Positions 1-5,955 of a DNA stretch of 19,988 nucleotides are shown piece by piece. The notes beneath the pieces are model-generated. The model had not been told where the DNA came from. It was given only the letters and a program-made list of their open reading frames with translations, and did not search any database. The translations under genes and the position numbers were made by a program. Origin of the DNA: CAZDBA01 sp964503615 (GTDB taxonomy: Bacteria; Planctomycetota; Planctomycetia; Pirellulales; Pirellulaceae). Where the stretch lies: contig CAZDBA010000099.1 of the NCBI GenBank assembly GCA_964503615.1, positions 1 through 19,988 of the forward strand, read 5' to 3'. Each line of letters opens with the position of its first letter. Positions within the stretch are counted from its first letter, which is position 1.

Positions 1-1
1 T

Positions 2-106
2 TTTGAATGGCAAGGCTTCTGGAATTTTTGCGACTACCTGAGTTTGTGGGACTGGTTTTCAGAGAGGGAATGGTATGGTCTGTGGCCATTGCATTTGACA
101 AACTGA
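2..106 (+). CDS. Possible 3' tail of an unidentified gene (partial)
   Basis: An open frame enters from the left edge and stops at TGA 104-106, giving 34 residues unusually rich in Trp and other aromatics. This resembles the C-terminal tail of a membrane or export-associated protein, but it is too short to assign. A second frame starting at ATG 7 stays open to 267, and nothing decides between the two. The call rests only on an open frame and a protein-like composition; a run of TGG codons can arise by chance. Confidence 0.25.
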   Translation, partial: FEWQGFWNFCDYLSLWDWFSEREWYGLWPLHLTN

Positions 107-377
107 AACATATTCAAGCCGCCGGCGACAATGTTTACCCCTCATTCTCAAAAACAACCACCTCATCGATCTCAATGGACAGGTTTGGTTTGCTAATAGA
201 TTTCGTTGACCGAATGTTGTATTCGCCCGACGGCAGAATACAAACGCTCTATTCCGTGGAAACCTGATGCCAACATCTATCCACGGAGGTTATGTCGCAG
301 CGAACCTTGCTCGGTAGACTGATGTCACAACGACATTCCAGCCAGAGAGACCAACCTGCCGATTAAAAGCATTGTGC
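107..377. other. Intergenic stretch without a recognised gene
   Basis: Between the possible gene tail and the terminator I see no convincing coding frame, RNA gene or repeat. An 86-codon frame (7-267) spans part of it but has no Shine-Dalgarno sequence and no recognisable similarity. Confidence 0.4.
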
Positions 378-408
378 AAAAAAATACCCCGCATAAATGC
401 GGGGTATT
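378..408 (-). terminator. Rho-independent terminator of the 458-2632 unit
   Basis: The arms ATACCCCGC (384-392) and GCGGGGTAT (399-407) form a GC-rich stem around a six-base loop; a further A-T pair at 383/408 extends it. Read on the minus strand, the stem runs straight into seven T residues (the complement of A 378-384). It lies about 50 bp past the stop of the minus-strand gene ending at 458, so it should terminate that transcript. The plus-strand side is also T-rich, so it may work in both directions. Confidence 0.88.
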
Positions 409-457
409 ATTTCTGGTTCCAAGGTAAGTCCCAGAACATCTCTAACCGATTAAGTGG

Positions 458-1339
458 CTACTCCAAAGGAGAGCCAGTCGCGGCTGGAGGAGGGAATCGT
501 GATTCAAGATTGCGCTGACAGGCCAACAAGTTTTGACGATTCTGAAAACGCAATCCTACGATGCTATCTCTGGTGAACGATTGAGTGTCAGATTCAGACA
601 ATGAAGGAATCACAATTGTGGTAGTAGCAATATCGATCTTTTTCGTTATGTCATCAACATACCGCTGAGCCACTTCGGCATAAGGTCCCGCAACAGCAAC
701 GATCTCCGGTATCTGAGAGCTGATGACTTTGCCCAACATATCGTTAATCAGCTGAGTACGACGCAAATGATTCAGTGTTAAACTGCCAACCTCCTCTTCG
801 GGTGCTAAAGTCCTGATGTAACTATCGTCGTTTTGGACGGCCTTGAGATGAGCGGCTACGTCGTCAACAAGCACGCTCAAATACTCTTCGGCACCGAATC
901 CTACCCCACCCAGAGTGACCGCCTTACCAAATGGATCTTCCATACCGTCACCATACATTGACATAGTGGCTCCCAGTTCCACTCGAGCCAGAGCCATCAT
1001 CCATGCCAGTGAATGTTTGAGGTAACTCGATTCAACATCCGTACTTGATTCTTGATCTAAAGAACTAAAGTCTGTGTCGAGTCCCATATTGGAAGCGACT
1101 CCACTGTAAAACGAATACTCCGACTTCATCCCGATCAGTTTATCATAGACCTCGATCTGCTCAGGTGTCGACGAATCGACAAGCTTTCCAAAGTTACTCA
1201 GGGAAGTCCCGTATTCGTATGATCCAACAATTCGATAGGGAAACGTTTTGTCTTCATCAGCAAATTGCAAACCAGAAATCACTACAGGAGCAGAAGAACG
1301 AGTTCTTTCAACTGTGGTTGTACGTGACTGCACGGTCAC
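458..1339 (-). CDS. Hypothetical protein, second gene of a two-gene unit
   Basis: The gene encodes a 293-residue protein of unknown function. Translation starts at GTG 1339, with AGAGGA a few bases upstream; the stop of the preceding gene is only 15 bp away, so the two are almost certainly co-transcribed and possibly translationally coupled. No signal peptide, membrane segment or catalytic motif is evident. Residues 100-150 include a small-residue and Gly-rich part with several Met. The C-terminus is Pro-rich. A strong terminator follows. I do not recognise the family. The neighbour is exported, so the two products may act together, but nothing in the sequence shows how. Confidence 0.8.
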   Translation of the reverse strand: MTVQSRTTTVERTRSSAPVVISGLQFADEDKTFPYRIVGSYEYGTSLSNFGKLVDSSTPEQIEVYDKLIGMKSEYSFYSGVASNMGLDTDFSSLDQESSTDVESSYLKHSLAWMMALARVELGATMSMYGDGMEDPFGKAVTLGGVGFGAEEYLSVLVDDVAAHLKAVQNDDSYIRTLAPEEEVGSLTLNHLRRTQLINDMLGKVISSQIPEIVAVAGPYAEVAQRYVDDITKKIDIATTTIVIPSLSESDTQSFTRDSIVGLRFQNRQNLLACQRNLESRFPPPAATGSPLE

Positions 1340-1354
1340 GTTAGCGGTTCCTCT

Positions 1355-2632
1355 TCACAAAAACACAGACTTATTTGTAGAACCACCAATCGAATGCGAG
1401 ACAGCCGCTGTCGCTGGGTCGAAATCAAACGTTTCACTACCAGATTGGCCCGAAGGCCCCTTAACGACCGGCCTATACTCGGCCGCCCAAGTGTAATAGT
1501 GGCGACGCTCGAACCCGAGGGTCGTTTCTTCTTCCGGATGAAACATGCTGATCGGCTTTCCCATCTCTTTGGGCATGTACAACATTTCCATTGCAACCGC
1601 AGATCCGGTCGCCCCTTCGGCTTTGACCAATCCGTTGACCTCCGGTCCAGCCCCGTAGCGGCCTCGCAACCAATAGTGCAAACCGTTGCGAAACAAATTT
1701 GCTTTTATTGCAACGTCACCAGCCGACTTTCGCCCACTTTCAAGCATCGTTTCGACTTGCTTTCGCAACCCCTCCGCTTTTAGGACATCTCGTGACAACC
1801 CATCACTGCCATCACTGTTGTCGCTCAGAAAAGTGGCCAGAACCGATCCGTCCTGCTCTAACGACATGGCAGAGGTCAGCATCAATTCGAAATCGTCTTT
1901 CGACGCTGAATTACTCAAAGTTGCATGAGCTGAATTGAATCGTTGCAACCTGAGGTCCGCAGCACGCTCGGCGATCTCATTGTACTTTTCATTCAAACGC
2001 CCCTCGAGTGTCGCCAATTTCTCTGCGGGCAGCTGACCTTCGTTATTCCTACGAAGTTTTTTCTGATGCTGACTGAGAATCGCATGGCCAAGTTGAACTT
2101 TCTTGGCCAAGTTATCGAACTCGTTGTGCAGTACATGGATTTCCCAGAAAACTTCTTCGCTCTCTTGAAAGTTCGTTGGAACCACCAACGGCTCTTGCAT
2201 CACAACGTGATCAGCAAGAGCTGTCTCAAACTCCGCCATCTGCCTTAGCAAACCATCGAATATAACTTTCGACATATTCAGATCAGAAACTGCACTTCTG
2301 GGGTCGATTCCCTCTGCTGTTTTATCGAGAACTAAATCTGCAAAGTACTTTTGTAGTGGTTCGACACCTTGCTCTCGGCATAGCTCGTCGATCGCTGCAA
2401 GTTTTTCAGGCTTCGAAGATTCGATCAGCACTATACTCGCGTTCAAGAATGCGATTTCGTCATCCGACTGAATCGCTGGCACAATTTGCTCGACCACCTG
2501 CTTGATGATCTTTTTGGGAAGCGGCTTGCTTTCCTGCCCGTGGGTTTGCGAAACCCCGGACATCCCAAAACTAAGAACCACTGCCCATAACAGCGAATTC
2601 ATCAAAAGACACTTGCCAATGTTCATAAACAC
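1355..2632 (-). CDS. Exported hypothetical protein with coiled-coil centre
   Basis: The gene encodes 425 residues. The start ATG 2632 is preceded by AGGGAG at good spacing. The N-terminus has a basic segment, then a hydrophobic core (about residues 11-28) and a Gly-Gln-Glu sequence compatible with signal peptidase I cleavage near residue 33, so the product is probably periplasmic or surface-exposed. The middle, about residues 165-250, is rich in charged heptad-like helices that look coiled coil. The C-terminal third contains a HYWLRGRYGAGPE segment and later an RRHYYTWAAEYRP segment. This layout resembles secreted planctomycete proteins of unknown function that I know only loosely. It is first in a two-gene unit ending at the terminator near 400. 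No enzyme motif is visible. Confidence 0.8.
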   Translation of the reverse strand: MFMNIGKCLLMNSLLWAVVLSFGMSGVSQTHGQESKPLPKKIIKQVVEQIVPAIQSDDEIAFLNASIVLIESSKPEKLAAIDELCREQGVEPLQKYFADLVLDKTAEGIDPRSAVSDLNMSKVIFDGLLRQMAEFETALADHVVMQEPLVVPTNFQESEEVFWEIHVLHNEFDNLAKKVQLGHAILSQHQKKLRRNNEGQLPAEKLATLEGRLNEKYNEIAERAADLRLQRFNSAHATLSNSASKDDFELMLTSAMSLEQDGSVLATFLSDNSDGSDGLSRDVLKAEGLRKQVETMLESGRKSAGDVAIKANLFRNGLHYWLRGRYGAGPEVNGLVKAEGATGSAVAMEMLYMPKEMGKPISMFHPEEETTLGFERRHYYTWAAEYRPVVKGPSGQSGSETFDFDPATAAVSHSIGGSTNKSVFL

Positions 2633-2938
2633 TCCCTATCTTTCTGCTCCTTGCCCGTTGGAAATGTACCGGAACTCTCAAAAAATCTCAAAGAGAATTA
2701 CTTGCACAAAGCCGGAAAAAACGGACCCGCTGATAGTATCCGCAAACAAATTTGCTCATTAAGCGAGGGAACACCGGCAATAAGCCCAACGCCAAAATTT
2801 AAAAAATAATCGCAGTTGCAATTGACACCTTGGCACCTTCGGTAAAAACGCAAACAGTCTTAGAAAGACAAGCGAAATTAAAAACGAAGCAAGATCTCAA
2901 ATAGACGAAGTAAAGAAAAAACTCACAACCAAGTTCAA
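2633..2938. other. Intergenic region between the retron RT and the exported-protein gene
   Basis: This 306-bp AT-rich stretch lies downstream of the RT stop and upstream of the exported-protein start, both on the minus strand. It should hold the promoter of the 2632 gene. The only clear element is the Shine-Dalgarno sequence AGGGAG just before 2632; I could not settle a -35/-10 pair. No intrinsic terminator with a good stem was found after the RT, although T-runs occur on the minus strand at about 2908-2925. No small minus-strand gene that could serve as a retron accessory protein is visible. Confidence 0.5.
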
Positions 2939-3856
2939 CTAGCTCTCGTCAGAGGAAGACCGCTTGGAGGTTGGATCGATCATGTTTCGCAAACTTTTCC
3001 AACCTGCTAATTGTTCGTCGGTCAGTGTCGGTTGAGGGCCCAAGTAACCTCCCGCTTTCGCCAGTGATTTTCGGTGCTCTACGGCTCGTAGCCAACGCCG
3101 CTGTTCGCGCGACAAACGAGCGCGGTCATTGACGACTAACCCAGTGACGACCTGACGTTGATGCGAGCGGCGAACGTCAAACTTTTTCCCGAAGTGGGGC
3201 TGGAAACCAGTCGAGCGAATGATGGAAATCGCTATCGCTATAATTTCATGCACTTCTAAATTGTGGCGATGAGAGGATATCGTGATGTCATCGGCGTAAC
3301 GTGTGTAAACAGCGTCGAATGCCGAACAGACTCCCGCGAAACGTGCGTCCATTCGTAAACAGACTAAATTGCTGAGCATCGGACTGGTTGGTGCGCCTTG
3401 AGGCAAACAGTCGTTGTGGGTGGTCAAGTCGCACAATAGTTTCGCCGCTTTGCGCCCCCAACCGATCCTGCGGAAACAGCTCATCACCTTGTCACGCCCG
3501 ATCGAAGGGAAAAAATCGACGAGGTCGATGCGGATTACGACCGCTTGCGACTGGTGACATCTCGCATTGTCAACAAACGAAACACCTGGCTTGAACCCGG
3601 TCGCCAATCCATGCGTTCGTAGCTTTTTAAGCAAGCGACGCAAGATTCTTCGTTGCAGCGCTTTGAGCGATTCGTTCGGCACGTTCAACATTCTTCGCTT
3701 GCCGGACTTCTTCGGAATGCTAACAGTTCGGTAACTCAAATCGACATTTTTGAGTTCATTGACCGACACATCGATTCGCTTGGCCAATTCCTGGATCGTT
3801 CGCCCGCCAGCGAAGAATCGTTTGAACCAGGTAAAAATCTGAATAAAAAATTCCAT
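2939..3856 (-). CDS. Retron-type reverse transcriptase
   Basis: This is a group II-intron-like RT that copies part of its own non-coding RNA into msDNA. From ATG 3856 (AGGA six bases upstream) it has 305 residues, the usual retron RT size. Visible RT motifs: RIDLVDFFPS with catalytic Asp111, LPQGAPTSP at 151-159, and YTRYADD with the catalytic pair Asp189-Asp190. The two features that separate retron RTs from other bacterial RTs are both present: N-A-x-x-H in region X (NARCH, 97-101) and V-T-G in region Y (237-239). No maturase, endonuclease, integrase-like or Cas1 domain is fused. The C-terminal ~60 residues form a basic thumb-like region. The same frame stays open upstream to GTG 4024, but that would put coding sequence across the ncRNA and lacks a ribosome site. 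The structured RNA lies directly 5'. No accessory effector follows within the usual distance. Confidence 0.95.
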   Translation of the reverse strand: MEFFIQIFTWFKRFFAGGRTIQELAKRIDVSVNELKNVDLSYRTVSIPKKSGKRRMLNVPNESLKALQRRILRRLLKKLRTHGLATGFKPGVSFVDNARCHQSQAVVIRIDLVDFFPSIGRDKVMSCFRRIGWGRKAAKLLCDLTTHNDCLPQGAPTSPMLSNLVCLRMDARFAGVCSAFDAVYTRYADDITISSHRHNLEVHEIIAIAISIIRSTGFQPHFGKKFDVRRSHQRQVVTGLVVNDRARLSREQRRWLRAVEHRKSLAKAGGYLGPQPTLTDEQLAGWKSLRNMIDPTSKRSSSDES

Positions 3857-3941
3857 GGACGATCCTGAGATCGCAAAAGCAAAAAGATGAAAAAACTGCG
3901 AGGAACCAACCGAAGTTTGCTCTCGCAGCCAGTCTTGCAAG

Positions 3942-3966
3942 ACCTTCGGTTTCATAAACCGAAGGT
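3942..3966 (-). repeat. Perfect 11-bp msd inverted repeat
   Basis: ACCTTCGGTTT (3966-3956) and AAACCGAAGGT (3952-3942) are exact reverse complements around a three-base loop. It is one of the strongest perfect hairpins I found in the window and sits where the msd stem of a retron is expected. In the msDNA it would form the terminal duplex. Part of its 3' arm (ACCGAAG) could instead pair with CTTCGGT in a2, so an alternative fold exists. Confidence 0.85.
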
Positions 3967-3994
3967 TCACTATCTCAAACCCCATTGGGTTCTC

Positions 3995-4013
3995 GGTCGA
4001 CGAAACATCGACC
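3995..4013 (-). other. msr recognition hairpin with TGTTTCG loop
   Basis: GGTCGA and TCGACC form a perfect six-pair stem closing the seven-base loop TGTTTCG. In Eco1 and related retrons an msr hairpin with a U-rich loop is bound by the cognate RT; the shared TGTTTCG string is from memory of the Eco1 sequence. A competing 7-bp pairing (ATCGACC 4045-4039 with GGTCGAT) is possible. Confidence 0.7.
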
Positions 4014-4043
4014 TGCGTATACACGCCACCAAGACTTCGGTCG

Positions 4044-4072
4044 ATTCTAACACTGTTTGCATGCTTCGTAAA
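4044..4072 (-). promoter_or_regulatory. Candidate retron promoter (conflicts with full a1)
   Basis: TTTACG (4072-4067), a 17-bp spacer and TAGAAT (4049-4044) preceded by TG at the extended -10 position form a fair sigma70-like promoter. Transcription would then begin near 4037, which would shorten the a1 arm to four or five bases. Either this match is fortuitous and transcription begins further upstream, or the a1/a2 helix is shorter than the complementarity suggests. Confidence 0.3.
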
Positions 4073-4121
4073 TTAAAGTTAGCTCTGTCTGATCATCATT
4101 CCCTTTTTCAGAAGTTCTCTA

Positions 4122-4149
4122 TTGACTTCATCGTTTAATCGAGTAAATT
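4122..4149 (+). promoter_or_regulatory. Promoter of the blaI-like operon
   Basis: TTGACT (4122-4127), a 16-bp spacer and TAAATT (4144-4149) form a reasonable -35/-10 pair about 40 bp before the repressor start. The dyad symmetry below overlaps it, as expected of an autoregulated repressor. Confidence 0.55.
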
Positions 4150-4165
4150 TACATGAGTAAACGAT
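4130..4165 (+). promoter_or_regulatory. BlaI/CopY-like operator dyads over the promoter
   Basis: Two nested symmetries are visible: ATCGTTTA (4130-4137) with TAAACGAT (4158-4165), an exact 8-bp inverted repeat, and TTTAC-ATGA-GTAAA (4148-4161). GAGTAAA also occurs as a direct repeat at 4141 and 4155. BlaI/MecI/CopY repressors bind TACA/TGTA-type dyads overlapping their own promoters, so autoregulation is the natural inference. Confidence 0.6.
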
Positions 4166-4188
4166 ACAGTTTTTAGGAAACTCAGGTC

Positions 4189-4563
4189 ATGACGTCGATG
4201 CAACTTGGCAGGGTGCAACTGTTAATCATGCAAGTGCTATGGGCACGGCAACGTGCGACTGCCCGCGAAATTACGGACGCGATTAACGAATCTGAACCGA
4301 TCGCTCACAGTACCGTGCAAACGTTACTCAGAGCATTAGAAGAGAAATCTGCTGTTTCGCACGAAGTCGAAGGCCGTACGTTTGTCTTTTCACCGTGCGT
4401 CGAAGAAGAAAACTTCAAACAGAACGCTACTTCTGATCTTGTTCACCGCGTCTTCGGTGGCAATGCGGCCAACCTTGTTGCTCACCTGCTTGGAGACAAG
4501 AACGTTTCGCGTAAAGAGATCAATGATATTCGTAAGCTGATCAATCAACACGGCAAGAAATAG
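4189..4563 (+). CDS. BlaI/MecI/CopY-family transcriptional repressor
   Basis: A 124-residue protein, the usual size for this family of winged-helix dimeric repressors (BlaI, MecI, CopY). The N-terminal half (about residues 5-72) carries the signature: an L..VMQVLW-like first helix, a T-A-R-E-I recognition lead-in, H-S-T-V-Q-T-L-L-R-A-L as the DNA-reading helix, and E-G-R-T-F-V-F-S-P as the wing. The C-terminal half is the helical dimerisation part, with the family's F-G-G element near residue 90. In the paradigm the repressor is inactivated by proteolysis by an M56/BlaR1 partner. Here the partner next door lacks the protease, so another release mechanism must be assumed. The target is probably its own operon, through the dyads at 4130-4165. 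Confidence 0.92.
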   Translation: MTSMQLGRVQLLIMQVLWARQRATAREITDAINESEPIAHSTVQTLLRALEEKSAVSHEVEGRTFVFSPCVEEENFKQNATSDLVHRVFGGNAANLVAHLLGDKNVSRKEINDIRKLINQHGKK

Positions 4564-4574
4564 GGAGCTTCCTG

Positions 4575-5237
4575 ATGGACTTTATTAACGATTGGTCGTT
4601 AACCGTTTTGAGTGTTTTGCTTCACTGGGTATTGCAATCCTCGCTATTGATTTTGATCGGGCTATTGGCTGCACGACTACTGCGAAAAAGAGGAGCCGCA
4701 ATTCAGTCAGCCATCTATCGAACCACCTTGATTGCTGCATTGATCTGCCCGTTGGCGACATGGGGGTTGTCACAAACTGAGTTTTCTGGATGGGCGTTTC
4801 GTTTTCCTGATGCCGAGATGAACGAGCGAGTCACCCAGCTACAGCCTAAGCCCGTGGTTGTTAGCGAAACCATACCGTCTGATGCTCTAATCGAACCGCC
4901 TACAAAGCCGTCTGAAGCTCAAACGGAAACCGCTTTAGATCCGCTTGATTCTCAAACCGAAGCCGCTTTAAACCCGGTAGTTGCAACGGTGCCAAACCAA
5001 CCAACACCGATGCCAGAAGTCGATCGCACCGCTAAGCTCAGCCAGCGAACCCAGTCACAACAAACGATTGAAAAAGAATCGTTGGTACCATCACACCCGG
5101 TCCAAGAACCCGGTCTTCAGCAAGATAGGACCGATGAATCGAAGTGGCAGGAATTTGCCGAATTGCAAAAGGAAATCGAAGCTCTGAAAATGATCACCAA
5201 CGACTATCAATTGACGATTGAAATCACCCGTCAATGA
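4575..5237 (+). CDS. Truncated BlaR1/M56-like membrane protein without peptidase domain
   Basis: The gene encodes 220 residues. ATG 4575 has AGGGAG upstream and follows the repressor stop by 11 bp. The N-terminus has two hydrophobic segments (about residues 8-36 and 46-65) separated by an R-K-R-G-A-A-I-Q-S-A-I-Y-R loop, closely resembling the start of M56/BlaR1 proteins in planctomycete BlaI operons. After that comes about 110 residues rich in Pro, Thr, Gln and Glu that look disordered, then a short charged helix. There is no HEXXH zinc motif and none of the later membrane segments. Either the metalloprotease core was lost by deletion, or this is a dedicated short sensor or anchor. The next gene overlaps by four bases (ATGA), so the operon is tightly coupled and the short form is not an obvious recent frameshift. 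Confidence 0.75.
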   Translation: MDFINDWSLTVLSVLLHWVLQSSLLILIGLLAARLLRKRGAAIQSAIYRTTLIAALICPLATWGLSQTEFSGWAFRFPDAEMNERVTQLQPKPVVVSETIPSDALIEPPTKPSEAQTETALDPLDSQTEAALNPVVATVPNQPTPMPEVDRTAKLSQRTQSQQTIEKESLVPSHPVQEPGLQQDRTDESKWQEFAELQKEIEALKMITNDYQLTIEITRQ

Positions 5238-5920
5238 CGCTTAACTGCCCAATTTGTGCCGTTGCCCTGAACCAACGTTCACTCAATGGCGAGACGGTTG
5301 ACTGTTGCAACACTTGTCACGGGACGTGGTATGACTCGGCCGAACTTTCGTCCAGCTTACGCAGAACAAAAACTGGGATTGAATCCCTTCATACCTCAAC
5401 AGAATCTCCCAAGACGATCTCCTGCCCTAAATGCATAACCGAGATTTCCTCAACAATCTACGCGCACGATTCTGGAATTCCGATTCTAAAATGTCCCACA
5501 TGCTCCGGTATTTGGTTGGCTGCTGGGCAGCTTGAGAAAATCATCGAATACAGGAATGCCACACACAAAACAGACGGACTGGCACAAGCAACGGCAGAAT
5601 CCTTTGCCCAATCAAACGGAGGGTTTGCCCGACTGATTCATTCTCGACTTCTTTCAACTCTTTTCGCGTTGGTTATTTTGATTGTCGCGGCGTCTCTGGG
5701 TGCTGGCATTGCTGGAATCTTGGGACTGGTTGTGTTCTTGCTCCTTCCAATGGCCTGCATTTGGTTTTCAGATGCAATGGGAAATTTGACCGGTATCCGA
5801 ATGGGCTTGGTTCGGCCAACAATTACTTCACCTACTCCCGGAATCGCCATCGCTCTCGGGGGCTGGATTTTGATGTTCGTGAGATTTGCCGTTATGATTT
5901 ACGAAATGACTGGCCGCTAA
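5234..5920 (+). CDS. Membrane protein with two TFIIB-type zinc ribbons
   Basis: The gene encodes 228 residues. Its ATG overlaps the preceding stop (ATGA), so translational coupling is likely. Two N-terminal zinc ribbons of the zf-TFIIB type are visible: Cys5/Cys8 with Cys25/Cys28 (followed by H-G-T-W) and Cys64/Cys67 with Cys87/Cys90 (followed by S-G-I-W). Both have the C-P-x-C ... C-x-x-C-x-G-x-W pattern of that family. The C-terminal half has two or three hydrophobic segments between about 137 and 180 and another at about 200-222. Proteins with this ribbon are often annotated only as zf-TFIIB domain-containing, and the function is unknown. Its place in a BlaI operon suggests a membrane-linked sensing or redox/metal-binding role; this is inference. 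Confidence 0.85.
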   Translation: MTLNCPICAVALNQRSLNGETVDCCNTCHGTWYDSAELSSSLRRTKTGIESLHTSTESPKTISCPKCITEISSTIYAHDSGIPILKCPTCSGIWLAAGQLEKIIEYRNATHKTDGLAQATAESFAQSNGGFARLIHSRLLSTLFALVILIVAASLGAGIAGILGLVVFLLLPMACIWFSDAMGNLTGIRMGLVRPTITSPTPGIAIALGGWILMFVRFAVMIYEMTGR

Positions 5921-5955
5921 CCAAAGGAATTCTGGCGAAGTCCACTATGAGATGA

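Larger units (their letters stand above)
3903..4047 (-). ncRNA. Predicted retron msr-msd RNA
   Basis: Directly upstream of the retron RT, transcribed in the same direction. The ends pair: a1 GAATCGACCGAAGT (4047-4034) with a2 ACTTCGGTTGGTTC (3916-3903), 14 continuous pairs including two G-U. The msr part then has three hairpins: 4026-4015 (GCGT/ACGC), 4013-3995 (GGTCGA, loop TGTTTCG, TCGACC) and 3991-3978 (AACCC/GGGTT). The msd part is dominated by a perfect 11-bp hairpin at 3966-3942. The order a1, msr, msd, a2, RT is the canonical retron layout. As I recall it, the retron Eco1 msr hairpin also has a TTGTTTCG-type loop, which the RT recognises. The priming G should lie just inside a1 (candidates 4030, 4029, 4027). 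The cDNA should be about 60 nt, templated from about 3917 to 3976. Exact ends and branch point are inference. Confidence 0.82.

Noticed and set aside
7..267. 86-codon plus-strand frame starting at ATG 7
   Set aside because: No Shine-Dalgarno sequence, no recognisable similarity, and it competes with another open frame entering from the left edge.
2822..2843. Perfect TTGACA on the plus strand and a 9-base copy of the msd stem (ACCTTCGGT)
   Set aside because: No -10 at proper spacing and no plus-strand gene follows; a 9-base match is expected by chance at appreciable frequency in 20 kb.
3857..4024. N-terminal extension of the RT to GTG 4024 (361 residues)
   Set aside because: It would run coding sequence through the predicted msr-msd RNA and has no ribosome site; ATG 3856 has AGGA six bases upstream and gives a normal retron RT length.
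4022..4189. Functional link between the retron and the divergent BlaI repressor
   Set aside because: They share upstream DNA, but the dyads are centred on the BlaI promoter, and there is no other sequence evidence for joint control.
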